A program made the translations under genes and the position numbers. The notes beneath the pieces were generated by a model, which was not told the DNA's origin, made no database searches, and saw only the letters and a list, made by a program, of their open reading frames with translations. Positions 8,122-16,312 of a stretch of DNA of 64,000 bases are shown here, piece after piece (position 1 is the stretch's first letter; each line of letters opens with the position of its first letter). The DNA is from Tateyamaria omphalii (lineage in GTDB: Bacteria > Pseudomonadota > Alphaproteobacteria > Rhodobacterales > Rhodobacteraceae), in NCBI RefSeq assembly GCF_019802125.1, contig NZ_JAHVHT010000003.1:310001-374000 (forward strand). The letters are read 5' to 3'.

Positions 8122-9206
8122 TGGCGAAGATCACGCTTTCCAACCTGCGCCATTCCTACTTGCCGAACCCCTCTGGCCCCGCAGACTATGCGCTCAAGGA
8201 GATCGACCTCGACTGGCAGGACGGCGGCGCCTATGCGCTGCTAGGGCCGTCGGGCTGCGGCAAGTCCACGTTGCTCAACATCATCTCGGGCCTGCTTGTG
8301 CCATCGGAGGGTCGTATCCTGTTTGATGATCGGGACGTGACGGACCTGCCACCCGATCAACGCAATATCGCGCAGGTGTTCCAGTTCCCGGTGATCTACG
8401 ACACGATGACGGTACGCGAGAACCTGGCCTTTCCCCTGCGCAATCGCGGCGTGGATGAGGCGCGGATTGCGGCGCGTGTTTCTGAAATTGCAGCGATGCT
8501 GGAGGTCGAGGAGATGCTCGACACCCGTGCGTCGCATCTGTCGCCCGACAACAAGCAGAAGATTTCGATGGGACGGGGCCTTGTCCGGGACGACGTGAAC
8601 GTCGTGATGTTCGACGAGCCCCTGACGGTCATCGACCCGCATCTGAAGTGGAAGCTGCGGTCGAAGCTGAAAGAGCTGCACCAGCGGGTGAAAGCGACAA
8701 TGATCTACGTCACCCACGACCAGACAGAGGCGCTGACCTTTGCCGATCAGGTTGTGGTGATGCAGGAGGGTGAGGTGGTGCAGATTGGCACGCCGGTCGA
8801 GTTGTTTGAGCGGCCGCAGCACACCTTTGTCGGCCACTTCATCGGCTCGCCCGGTATGAACGTGCTGCCTGCGGAAGAGCACGGCGGTGGGGCGCGGTTC
8901 GAAGGACGGCACGTGGCGCTTGAGGGTGCTGTCGTAGGGCAGGGTGGTACAACGCAGATCGGCGTGCGGCCCGAGTTTGTGTCGCTTGCCGATGCGGGTC
9001 TGCCCGCGCGGGTGCGCAAGGTGTCAGATGTCGGCCGTCACGCGGTAGTTGAGGCCATGGTGGGCGACACGCCTGTCAAAGCCATTGTTGAAGGCGAGCT
9101 GCCTGAACAGGGGGCGGAAGTGCATCTGGCATTCCGGCCATCCCACACGCGGCTTTATCGTGACGGGTGGTTGTCTACTGAAAAAGAAGGGTCGGCTGCA
9201 CAATGA
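8121..9206 (+). CDS. glpT: Glycerol ABC transporter ATPase GlpT-like
   Basis: The second MalK-type ATPase, 361 residues. Walker [10 protein letters not shown] is at 42-50, Walker B MFDEP has E166, and an intact switch His199 sits in YVTHDQ. The ABC signature is degenerate: LSPDN (140-144) stands where LSGGQ is expected. A C-terminal MalK-like domain follows. Its start overlaps the glpS stop by 1 bp and its end overlaps glpP by 4 bp. In a head-to-tail dimer, GlpT's Walker A and His would face GlpS's intact signature. Confidence 0.87.
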   Translation: MAKITLSNLRHSYLPNPSGPADYALKEIDLDWQDGGAYALLGPSGCGKSTLLNIISGLLVPSEGRILFDDRDVTDLPPDQRNIAQVFQFPVIYDTMTVRENLAFPLRNRGVDEARIAARVSEIAAMLEVEEMLDTRASHLSPDNKQKISMGRGLVRDDVNVVMFDEPLTVIDPHLKWKLRSKLKELHQRVKATMIYVTHDQTEALTFADQVVVMQEGEVVQIGTPVELFERPQHTFVGHFIGSPGMNVLPAEEHGGGARFEGRHVALEGAVVGQGGTTQIGVRPEFVSLADAGLPARVRKVSDVGRHAVVEAMVGDTPVKAIVEGELPEQGAEVHLAFRPSHTRLYRDGWLSTEKEGSAAQ

Positions 9207-10066
9207 AGACCGAAAATCAACGCGCGTGGTTCTTTGTTCTGCCCGTCCTGCTGCTGGTTGCGTTCAATGCGCTGGTGCCGATCATGACGGTGGTCAACTA
9301 CTCGGTGCAGGAGACGTTCGGGAACAACGTGTTCTTCTGGCAGGGGCTGGACTGGTTTGAACAGATCCTGCGGTCGGACCGGTTTCAGGCGGCTTTGGGG
9401 CGGCAGTTCCTGTTCACCTTCTTGATCCTGATCATCGAGATCCCGCTGGGGATCATCATTGCGCTGTCCATGCCGAAGAAGGGCATGTGGGTGCCGGTCT
9501 GTCTCGTCCTGATGGCGCTGCCCATGCTGATCCCGTGGAACGTGGTCGGCGCGATGTGGAACATCTTCACCCTGCCGAAGATCGGGCTGCTTGGGTACTT
9601 CATGAACGACGTGCTGGGCATTTCCTATGACATGACACAGAACCCCTTTGCCGCGTGGGTGACGATCATCGTCATGGATGTCTGGCACTGGACGTCACTG
9701 GTGGTGCTGCTGAGCTACGCGGGTCTCGTGTCGATCCCGGATGCGTATTATCAGGCGGCCAAGATTGACGGTGCGAGCCCTTGGAAAGTGTTCCGCTACA
9801 TCCAGTTGCCGAAGATGAAGACCGTGCTGACCATCGCGATCCTGCTGCGCTTCATGGACAGCTTCAACATCTATACGGAGCCGTTTGTTTTGACCGGTGG
9901 CGGGCCCGGCAACTCGACGACACTCTTGTCGATTGACCTTGTGAAGATTGCCCTCGGCCAGTTCGACCTGGGTCCGGCGGCGGCGATGAGCCTGATCTAT
10001 TTCGCGATCACGCTGCTGGTGTCGTGGCTGTTCTACACTCTGATGACGAAGGATGATGCGAAATGA
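9203..10066 (+). CDS. glpP: Glycerol ABC transporter permease GlpP-like
   Basis: Inner-membrane permease (MalF-type), 287 residues with about six helices. The first is near 9-28 (WFFVLPVLLLVAFNALVPI). The cytoplasmic EAA coupling loop AAKIDGASPWKVFRYIQLP lies near residues 188-206. Translation is coupled on both sides by ATGA overlaps with glpT and glpQ. It pairs with GlpQ to form the channel. Confidence 0.87.
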   Translation: MKTENQRAWFFVLPVLLLVAFNALVPIMTVVNYSVQETFGNNVFFWQGLDWFEQILRSDRFQAALGRQFLFTFLILIIEIPLGIIIALSMPKKGMWVPVCLVLMALPMLIPWNVVGAMWNIFTLPKIGLLGYFMNDVLGISYDMTQNPFAAWVTIIVMDVWHWTSLVVLLSYAGLVSIPDAYYQAAKIDGASPWKVFRYIQLPKMKTVLTIAILLRFMDSFNIYTEPFVLTGGGPGNSTTLLSIDLVKIALGQFDLGPAAAMSLIYFAITLLVSWLFYTLMTKDDAK

Positions 10067-10860
10067 GAAAGCGGTCCCTTATCCCGATCCTCTACATCGC
10101 GTTCCTGATGTTGCCGATCTATTGGCTGGTGGCGATGTCGTTCAAGACGACGAACGAGATCCTGTCTGGCTTCAGCCTGTTCCCGCAGACCTTCACGCTC
10201 GACAATTACAAGGTCATCTTCACCGACCCGAGCTGGTATTGGGGCTACATCAACTCGATCATCTATGTGTCGATCAACACGGTGATCTCGGTCGCTGTCG
10301 CGTTGCCTGCGGCTTACGCATTCTCGCGCTACAGGTTTCTGGGCGACAAGCAGTTGTTCTTTTGGCTGCTGACGAACCGGATGGCTCCTGCGGCGGTGTT
10401 CGCTTTACCCTTCTTCCAGCTTTATTCGTCTGTCGGCCTGTTCGACACGCATATCGCGGTGGCGCTGGCGCATTGCCTGTTCAACATCCCGCTGGCGGTC
10501 TGGATTCTCGAAGGCTTCATGGGCGGCGTTCCGAAGGAGTTGGACGAGACGGCTTATGTCGATGGGTATTCGTTTCCGCATTTCTTTGTCGTGATCTTCC
10601 TGCCGACGATCAAGGCGGGTGTCGGTGTGGCGGCGTTCTTCTGCTTCATGTTCTCTTGGGTGGAGCTCTTGCTGGCCAAGACGCTGACGGCGGTGCAGGC
10701 CAAGCCCATCGCGGCGGAGATGACCAAGACGGCGTCCTCTGCCGGCTATGAATTGGGGCTGCTGGCGGCGGCGGGGACGCTGACGATCATCCCTGGCGCT
10801 ATCGTGATCTATTTTGTGCGCAACTACATCGCCAAGGGCTTTGCCCTGGGGAGGGTGTGA
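10063..10860 (+). CDS. glpQ: Glycerol ABC transporter permease GlpQ-like
   Basis: Inner-membrane permease (MalG-type), 265 residues with about six helices. The EAA loop reads ETAYVDGYSFPHFFVVIFLP, at about residues 162-181. It starts in a 4-bp overlap with glpP and ends directly against the DUF2160 gene. Its role is the second half of the translocation channel. Confidence 0.87.
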   Translation: MRKRSLIPILYIAFLMLPIYWLVAMSFKTTNEILSGFSLFPQTFTLDNYKVIFTDPSWYWGYINSIIYVSINTVISVAVALPAAYAFSRYRFLGDKQLFFWLLTNRMAPAAVFALPFFQLYSSVGLFDTHIAVALAHCLFNIPLAVWILEGFMGGVPKELDETAYVDGYSFPHFFVVIFLPTIKAGVGVAAFFCFMFSWVELLLAKTLTAVQAKPIAAEMTKTASSAGYELGLLAAAGTLTIIPGAIVIYFVRNYIAKGFALGRV

Positions 10861-11258
10861 TGAAACGACTTCTTTGTCTTGTGGCGCTGCTGCCCACGAC
10901 CGTGTGGGCGCAAGGGTGGGGCAATGTGGCCAACCAGCAGGAGGAGAAGGGGTTTTCCTGGACCGACCCGCTGTGGCCCGCGTTCTGGATGGCGTGGACA
11001 CCCGCGACATTTGCGCTGTTCTGCTGCATCTTCGGTGCCATCGCGATCATCGGCGTGCTTGAGGTGTTCAAATACCGTGATGGCGTCGAACGGCGCGGAG
11101 TGCTTGGCTTGACAACAACGCTGGGCGACCGGCTGTTCATCTCGCTTTTAGGCTCTGCCTATATCTTTCTGGCGTGGCTGGGGCTGGTGGGTCAGCCGCT
11201 GTGGGGGCCGCTGGGCCTTGCCATCGTGTGGGGCGTGTTTGTTTTCTGGAAGGTATGA
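10860..11258 (+). CDS. glpU: DUF2160 small membrane protein (GlpU-like)
   Basis: A 132-residue protein with a probable signal peptide (KRLLCLVALLPTTVWAQG) or N-terminal helix and about three further hydrophobic helices near 40-62, 88-105 and 110-130. DUF2160 proteins regularly accompany this transporter type and are called GlpU in the rhizobial system; their biochemical role is unknown. The ATG at 10860 uses the last base of the glpQ stop. A GTG at 10857 would add one residue. It is the last gene of the operon. Confidence 0.8.
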   Translation: MKRLLCLVALLPTTVWAQGWGNVANQQEEKGFSWTDPLWPAFWMAWTPATFALFCCIFGAIAIIGVLEVFKYRDGVERRGVLGLTTTLGDRLFISLLGSAYIFLAWLGLVGQPLWGPLGLAIVWGVFVFWKV

Positions 11259-11293
11259 GAAAGCGTTTTGTGAAACGAAAGTTTTCGTATTTA

Positions 11294-11315
11294 CTCACTC
11301 GGCATAACGAGTGAG
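11294..11315. promoter_or_regulatory. Inverted repeat before the BlaI-like gene, candidate auto-operator
   Basis: Perfect 8-bp arms CTCACTCG (11294-11301) and CGAGTGAG (11308-11315) have a 6-bp spacer. CGTAT/ATACG further out extends the symmetry. It lies 24 bp upstream of the BlaI-like start codon, where BlaI/MecI repressors usually bind their own promoter. No U-run follows, so a terminator for the glp operon is less likely, though a bifunctional role is possible. Confidence 0.5.
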
Positions 11316-11338
11316 CGATACGTCTTGGATAGGACGGC

Positions 11339-11734
11339 ATGAGACAAAAGAAGAAAAGCGAACTGCTGACCGAGGTCGAACTTGAGTTCATGACAGAGCT
11401 CTGGGACTTGGGCGAGGGGACCGTACGGGATGTTCTGGACAAGCTGCCGGAAGACCGGAACCTCGCATACACCTCGGCCGCGACCATTCTGCGCATACTG
11501 GAGCAAAAGGAATTTGTGACCAGCCGCAAGGATGGCAAGCGCCATGTCTTCAAGCCGACGCTGGGCAAGGATGCGTACCAGACCCGCTCACTCAAGGATC
11601 TGTCGATGAAATTGTTTGACGACACGCCCGCGTCTTTGGTCGCGCGGCTGGTCAATGACGATGCGCTGACAGAGGAAGCATTGGGGCAAATCCGGGCACT
11701 TGTGGATCGGAGGTTGAAAAATGATTCCGGGTGA
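11339..11734 (+). CDS. BlaI/MecI/CopY-family transcriptional repressor
   Basis: A 131-residue winged-helix protein of the penicillinase-repressor family. The N-terminal DNA-binding part has the family pattern ELEFMTELWDLGEGTVRDVLDKL followed by YTSAATILRILEQKEFV, the recognition helix and wing. The C-terminal about 50 residues form the dimerisation and cleavage region. It overlaps by 14 bp a gene for an M56 membrane metallopeptidase, the classical sensor partner. No beta-lactamase or PBP gene is adjacent, so the regulated target is unknown. Confidence 0.87.
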   Translation: MRQKKKSELLTEVELEFMTELWDLGEGTVRDVLDKLPEDRNLAYTSAATILRILEQKEFVTSRKDGKRHVFKPTLGKDAYQTRSLKDLSMKLFDDTPASLVARLVNDDALTEEALGQIRALVDRRLKNDSG

Positions 11735-12866
11735 CGCGCTGCTCGACGCATTCATCAATGCCAATATTCTTCTCGTCGTAGCCTATGGCCTTTGGTCGGC
11801 TGCGCGTTTTTTGTTTAATCGGTTTGGGTTGAAACACAGCTTCGCGACACAGCTGCAGCTGCTGAACAGTGTGTTCGTAGTGATTGTCCTGTCGCCCTTT
11901 GTGATCCTCGCCTTCACGACACTGCAATCGAACGGCTATGCCCAATCGGTCAATGTGAACCTGTCGGACATGGTGGTGGCCTACTACCTGAACGGTGGCT
12001 TCAGCATGCAGGCGACCGAGTTCGAGCGGCTTGTAAACATGCGCGATACGTTCTTGAACAATGTCGTCAATGCGGCGGGCTGGGTCGCGTGGTCGGTGAT
12101 CGCTGCATTCCTGATTGGCCTCATTGTCGGCATCGGCCGCCTTGTGTTTTCGATGTTCTGCCTGTTCCGCATTGTATCGGCGAGCTACGGATGGCGGCAG
12201 TTTGGGTGCATACGTCTGCGTTTGTCCGACAAGACGCTGGTGCCGTTTTCGACGAGAGGTATTTGGTACTACTACGTCGTCATTCCTTCGCACATGTTGG
12301 GTGAGCCAAAAGAGCTCAGCGTGTCTCTGGCCCATGAATTCCAGCATCTGCGGCAAGGCGATATCGAGTGGGAAATCGTGCTTGAGGCACTCAAGCCGTT
12401 CTTCTTCCTGAACCCGGCCTTTCATGCGTGGAAGCGGCAGGTTGAGAACCTGCGGGAGCTGTCCTGCGATGCGGAAGTACTGACACGTGGGCGGATAGAT
12501 GTGCGTGCCTATTGCGATACGCTGCTGGCCGTCTGTCAGCAAACGCTGAGACGCGACCGCATGTTTGTGGTGGCGGTGCCAAAGGTGACACTGGTCACGG
12601 CGGATCGGTCGGCGCTGCGCGACGGGCGCATGAGCTTTTTGGAGCAGCGTATTCTGTCGCTCTTGGACATGCGCCACCTGCGCAGGCCCCGCTTACTGTA
12701 TCTGGCGACATTGCTGCCGCTTGCTGTCGCCATCATGCTGACGGCGGTGGCAATTCAGCGCCCCGGTGACTGGAGCCAGGATCGATTGATGCTGTCGACT
12801 GTCGTGAACCTTGAACGCCTGGATGAGATCAACCGTCTGTCCACGTTCGGGCGTATCCGGAACTGA
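11721..12866 (+). CDS. M56-family (BlaR1/MecR1-like) membrane metallopeptidase
   Basis: A 381-residue protein with hydrophobic helices near 12-33, 47-67, 119-150 and 325-345. The zinc-protease motif HEFQH is at 205-209 and lies in a cytoplasmic loop, as in BlaR1. The downstream conserved block NLRELSCDAEVL supplies the third ligand region. Unlike BlaR1 it has no C-terminal penicillin-binding sensor domain; only about 20 residues follow the last helix. It probably cleaves or inactivates the co-encoded BlaI-like repressor in response to an unidentified envelope signal. Confidence 0.85.
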   Translation: MIPGDALLDAFINANILLVVAYGLWSAARFLFNRFGLKHSFATQLQLLNSVFVVIVLSPFVILAFTTLQSNGYAQSVNVNLSDMVVAYYLNGGFSMQATEFERLVNMRDTFLNNVVNAAGWVAWSVIAAFLIGLIVGIGRLVFSMFCLFRIVSASYGWRQFGCIRLRLSDKTLVPFSTRGIWYYYVVIPSHMLGEPKELSVSLAHEFQHLRQGDIEWEIVLEALKPFFFLNPAFHAWKRQVENLRELSCDAEVLTRGRIDVRAYCDTLLAVCQQTLRRDRMFVVAVPKVTLVTADRSALRDGRMSFLEQRILSLLDMRHLRRPRLLYLATLLPLAVAIMLTAVAIQRPGDWSQDRLMLSTVVNLERLDEINRLSTFGRIRN

Positions 12867-12869
12867 ACC

Positions 12870-13925
12870 CTAGCGGTCGATCTTCCATGCGTTTGCATCC
12901 GGGTGCACCAGCTTTTGCATGGGCGCTTCGTTCGGGTGGCTGATGCGGTGCATCAAGGCGCGGGCCAGAAAGTCGCCGGCGATGTCGACGTTTTCTTCGA
13001 GAACAAGGATACCGGGGCGGAAACGGCGCAGGAAACTGACGGCCTCTTTGGCAGCAATGTCAAAGTCCTGTTCCAATGTCAGACCCATCTGTTCCAGTGC
13101 GGACACCATGGTGACGCAGCCGCCAATGCTGGGCGCGATCAGAGCGTCCGGACGTTCGGGTTGATTGAACATGTCCGTTATGGCGTGTTCGACGGCTGTG
13201 ATGGTGCTGTGCGAAGTGGCACCCTCAACGATTGAAAACTCGACGCCTTTGGCCTGTGCAGCATCGCGCGCGCCTTCGATCATGTTCTGCGAATAGGTTT
13301 GCGACTGCGGCGGGGCGAGAAGGGCGATGTGCTTTCTGCCGCGCGCGGCCAGCGCTTCGACCGCGAGGGCGCCGAAGGCTGTGTTGTCATAGTCGAAATA
13401 TGCATGTTCTTCCGATGACGCCGTGCGGCCATGTGCGACGAAGGGGAACTTGTGTTCCATCATGTAGCGCACGCGGGGATCGTCCGGTTCGGTCTGGTTG
13501 ATGATCAGCCCATCTGCAGATCCGGTTTCCACGATGTAGCGGATGGGGGTCATTGGATCCTCATCCGGGAAATACGGGGTGATAATCACGTGGTAAGGCG
13601 TGCCGCGCAGGGCCGATGTCACGGCAGAGATCAGGCGCGCCGTGTTGTTCATGGCGTCATGTTCGGTCGACATCACCAGAGAGATCACGTTCGTGCGCCC
13701 GGTGCGGAGGCGCACCCCGGCGCGGTTCGGCCGGTAGCCGATCTGACGTGCGATGTCACGCACGCGCGCCTTGGTGTCCTTGCGGATGTCGGGTGCGTCC
13801 GCGAGCGCGCGGGAGACCGTCGGCACGGCCAGCCCGGACAGCCGCGCGATGGTCTTCAAAGTTGGCCGTTCACCCGGTGCAAGGACGATGTCCTTGGGTG
13901 AGTCTGTTGTGCCAGACTTGGTCAT
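12870..13925 (-). CDS. LacI-family regulator of the oligosaccharide operon
   Basis: A 351-residue LacI/GalR-type repressor. The helix-turn-helix is PTLKTIARLSGLAVPTVSRALADAP at about residues 22-46, followed by the hinge region and a periplasmic-binding-like sensor domain. I chose the ATG at 13925 (MTKSGTT); a longer frame reaching 13997 adds an unstructured stretch. It diverges from the CUT1/GH2 operon 188 bp away, across a 34-bp palindrome, and is most likely that operon's regulator. It is close in type to AglR-like regulators of alphaproteobacterial glycoside operons, but the effector is unknown. Confidence 0.85.
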   Translation of the reverse strand: MTKSGTTDSPKDIVLAPGERPTLKTIARLSGLAVPTVSRALADAPDIRKDTKARVRDIARQIGYRPNRAGVRLRTGRTNVISLVMSTEHDAMNNTARLISAVTSALRGTPYHVIITPYFPDEDPMTPIRYIVETGSADGLIINQTEPDDPRVRYMMEHKFPFVAHGRTASSEEHAYFDYDNTAFGALAVEALAARGRKHIALLAPPQSQTYSQNMIEGARDAAQAKGVEFSIVEGATSHSTITAVEHAITDMFNQPERPDALIAPSIGGCVTMVSALEQMGLTLEQDFDIAAKEAVSFLRRFRPGILVLEENVDIAGDFLARALMHRISHPNEAPMQKLVHPDANAWKIDR

Positions 13926-14060
13926 GGGCGGCCCTTTCTGATGCGCGAGGCGACCTTTTGGCGAGGAAGCGCTTGCGCGGATTGCCAGCGGAATCAAGCC
14001 GTTGGCGGTGCGTTGATAATTAATTCGACTGTCAGCAAAATTCTACCTTGATCGAAAAAT

Positions 14061-14094
14061 CTAAATCGTTGTAGCAATTACTATAACGATTTAG
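14061..14094. promoter_or_regulatory. 34-bp near-perfect palindrome, candidate operator
   Basis: The 10-bp arms CTAAATCGTT (14061-14070) and AACGATTTAG (14085-14094) are perfect. The 14-bp centre is also largely symmetric (TAG/CTA and AATT), leaving two mismatched pairs overall. It ends 6 bp before the ribosome-binding site AGGGAGGA of the binding-protein gene. It is longer than usual for one LacI dimer site and could hold overlapping sites or be read as an RNA hairpin masking translation. Confidence 0.6.
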
Positions 14095-14113
14095 AAGTCA
14101 GGGAGGACTCAAG

Positions 14114-15340
14114 ATGAAAACTTTTTCGAAACTGCTGGGCTCAGCCGCCTTGCTGGGTGCGTCGGTGGCGCATGCGGGCGAGCTGGAGGTCACCCATTGG
14201 TGGACATCGGGCGGTGAAGCTGCAGCTGTGTCCGAGTTTGCCAAGGCATTTGATGCCACCGGCAACACGTGGGTTGACGGCGCTATCGCAGGCTCGGGCG
14301 GCACGGCGCGTCCCATTATCATCAGCCGCATTCTCGGTGGTGACCCCATGGGGGCCACGCAGTTGAACCATGGTCGCCAGGCGGAGGAACTGATTGAGGC
14401 CGGTCTGATGACGGACCTGACCGAACTGGCAGAAGCCGAGGGCTGGACCGATCTGGTGAACCCGCCTGCGCTGCTGGATGCCTGCACCTACGAGGGGCGC
14501 ATCTACTGCGTGCCCGTGAACATTCACTCGTGGCAGTGGATCTGGTTGAGCCATGACGCTTTTGCCCAGATCGACACGCCAGTGCCATCGAACTGGAACG
14601 AATTCGCTGCAGCAGCCCCCAAGCTGGAAGAGGCCGGTATCGTGCCGCTCGCCATGGGGCAGCAGGGTTGGCAGCAGAACGGCGCCTTTGGCGTGATGAC
14701 CATTGCCATCGCCGGGCTTGATGCGTGGCGCAAGGTGGTGGTCGACAAGGATGCGGATGCCGCCCGTGGGCCGGAGTATGCCGCCGTGTTCGAAGCTGCC
14801 GTGGATGCGCGCAACTTTGCCTCCAATTCAAACGTGCAGGACTGGAACCTTGCCACCAACATGGTCATCACCGGCAAGGCTGGTGCGCAGATCATGGGCG
14901 ACTGGGCGCAGGGTGAGTTCCAGATGGCCGGCCAGGTTGCGGGTGAGGACTATACCTGCCTGCCGGGTCTTGGTGTGAACGAAATCCTCGATACCGGTGG
15001 CGACGCTTTCTACTTCCCCGTGATTGACGATGAAGAGACGAAGAAGGCGCAGATGGCGTTGGCGTCCACCCTGATTTCCCCAGAGGTGCAGGTGGCCTTC
15101 AACCTCAAGAAAGGGTCGCTGCCGGTGCGCGGTGACGTTGATCTAAGTGCCGCAAATGACTGTATGCAGAAAGGTCTCGATATCCTTGATGCGGGCGGGA
15201 TCATGCCGTCGGGTGACATGAACCTGACTGCTGATACGCAAACGCAGATCGAGGATCTGATGGCCGAGTTCTGGACCTCCGACATGTCTGCTACCGACGC
15301 GCAAGAGCGTTACGCAGACATCATTGCGTCCGCCGACTAA
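14114..15340 (+). CDS. CUT1 ABC transporter sugar-binding protein
   Basis: Periplasmic family 1 binding protein, 408 residues with signal peptide KTFSKLLGSAALLGASVAHA. The mature start ELEVTHWWTSGGEAAAVSEF is typical of glucose/mannose-type binding proteins (GtsA-like). A conserved region, YCVPVNIHSWQWIWLSHDAF, is seen at about 128-150. It is first in an operon with two permeases, an ATPase and a cytoplasmic GH2 beta-mannosidase-like enzyme, so a short beta-mannoside or related oligosaccharide is the inferred ligand. AGGGAGGA precedes the start. Confidence 0.85.
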   Translation: MKTFSKLLGSAALLGASVAHAGELEVTHWWTSGGEAAAVSEFAKAFDATGNTWVDGAIAGSGGTARPIIISRILGGDPMGATQLNHGRQAEELIEAGLMTDLTELAEAEGWTDLVNPPALLDACTYEGRIYCVPVNIHSWQWIWLSHDAFAQIDTPVPSNWNEFAAAAPKLEEAGIVPLAMGQQGWQQNGAFGVMTIAIAGLDAWRKVVVDKDADAARGPEYAAVFEAAVDARNFASNSNVQDWNLATNMVITGKAGAQIMGDWAQGEFQMAGQVAGEDYTCLPGLGVNEILDTGGDAFYFPVIDDEETKKAQMALASTLISPEVQVAFNLKKGSLPVRGDVDLSAANDCMQKGLDILDAGGIMPSGDMNLTADTQTQIEDLMAEFWTSDMSATDAQERYADIIASAD

Positions 15341-15355
15341 GGGCGCACCTCCCAG

Positions 15356-15381
15356 TCACCTGCCCGGGCGACCGGGCAGGT
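15356..15381 (+). promoter_or_regulatory. Strong GNRA-loop hairpin after the binding-protein gene
   Basis: CACCTGCCCGG (15356-15366) and CCGGGCAGGTG (15371-15381) form a perfect 11-bp stem closed by a GCGA tetraloop, 16 bp after the binding-protein stop and 29 bp before the permease start. There is no U-run. It is likely a 3'-end stabiliser or partial terminator that sets subunit ratios. Confidence 0.7.
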
Positions 15382-15409
15382 GCAGTGCGGCATAGGGCGG
15401 GGTCCTGTC

Positions 15410-16312
15410 ATGTCTTCTTCTACCAAAGCGCGGCGGCCTTCGAGCCTGTTCCGCAACCTGTCGGCCAAGCTCGCGTCGATCCCGATGGTGCTCACCGCAC
15501 TGGTGGTGTTTGTCGGCGGTACCGCGTGGACCGTGGTCTATTCCTTTACCTCGTCCAAGCTGTTGCCCAAGGCGAATTTCGTCGGGTTGGATCAGTATGA
15601 GCGGCTGTGGAGCACGCGGCGCTGGTTGATCTCGATAGAGAACCTGGCCGTTTACGGCTTTTTCTCGATGATCTTTACCTTGGTGATCGGGTTCACTCTG
15701 GCCGCCCTGTTGGATCGCAAGATCAGGGGGGAGGATGTGTTTCGCACCATCTTCCTGTATCCCTTTGCCCTTAGCTTCGTCGTGACGGGGTTGGCGTGGC
15801 AATGGATCCTGAACCCCGACCTTGGCGTACAGAGTGTGGTGCGCGGCATGGGGTGGGAGAGCTTTACATTCAACCCGCTAAACGACCCCGACATCGTGAT
15901 CTACGGCATCCTTATTGCGGGGCTGTGGCAGGGCACGGGCCTGATCATGTGCATCATGCTTGCTGGCTTGCGCGGCATTGATCAGGAGATCTGGAAAGCC
16001 GCGCGGGTGGACGGGATCGGCACGGTCAAGACCTATGTTCGCATCATCATTCCCATGATGCGGCCGGTCTTCATCACCGCGCTGGTGCTGATCGCGAGCG
16101 GGATCATCAAGATCTATGATCTGGTGGTGGCGCAGACTAATGGTGGGCCCGGCATCTCGTCCGAGGTGCCTGCGAAATACGTGATCAACTACATGTTCCG
16201 CGCTCAGAACCTGGGCCAGGGGTTTGCAGCGTCGACCATGATGCTGCTCAGCGTGGTGATCATCCTGATCCCGTGGGCCTACCTCGAATTTGGAGGCAAG
16301 AAACGTGGCTGA
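15410..16312 (+). CDS. CUT1 ABC transporter permease (first)
   Basis: Inner-membrane MalF-type permease, 300 residues with about six helices. The EAA loop, KAARVDGIGTVKTYVRIIIPMM, is at about residues 196-217. The ATG at 15410 (MSSSTKARRP) is preferred because the polar N-terminus begins there; an upstream in-frame ATG at 15380 lies within the hairpin. The stop overlaps the next gene by 8 bp. Confidence 0.85.
   Translation: MSSSTKARRPSSLFRNLSAKLASIPMVLTALVVFVGGTAWTVVYSFTSSKLLPKANFVGLDQYERLWSTRRWLISIENLAVYGFFSMIFTLVIGFTLAALLDRKIRGEDVFRTIFLYPFALSFVVTGLAWQWILNPDLGVQSVVRGMGWESFTFNPLNDPDIVIYGILIAGLWQGTGLIMCIMLAGLRGIDQEIWKAARVDGIGTVKTYVRIIIPMMRPVFITALVLIASGIIKIYDLVVAQTNGGPGISSEVPAKYVINYMFRAQNLGQGFAASTMMLLSVVIILIPWAYLEFGGKKRG

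Noticed and set aside
12870-12873. CTAG at the end of the LacI gene as another overlapping convergent stop
   Set aside because: The opposing M56 gene stops 4 bp earlier with TGA, so the stops do not overlap.
14061-14094. The long palindrome as a terminator
   Set aside because: It lies immediately before a start codon between divergent genes, and no transcript is expected to end there; there is no U-run.
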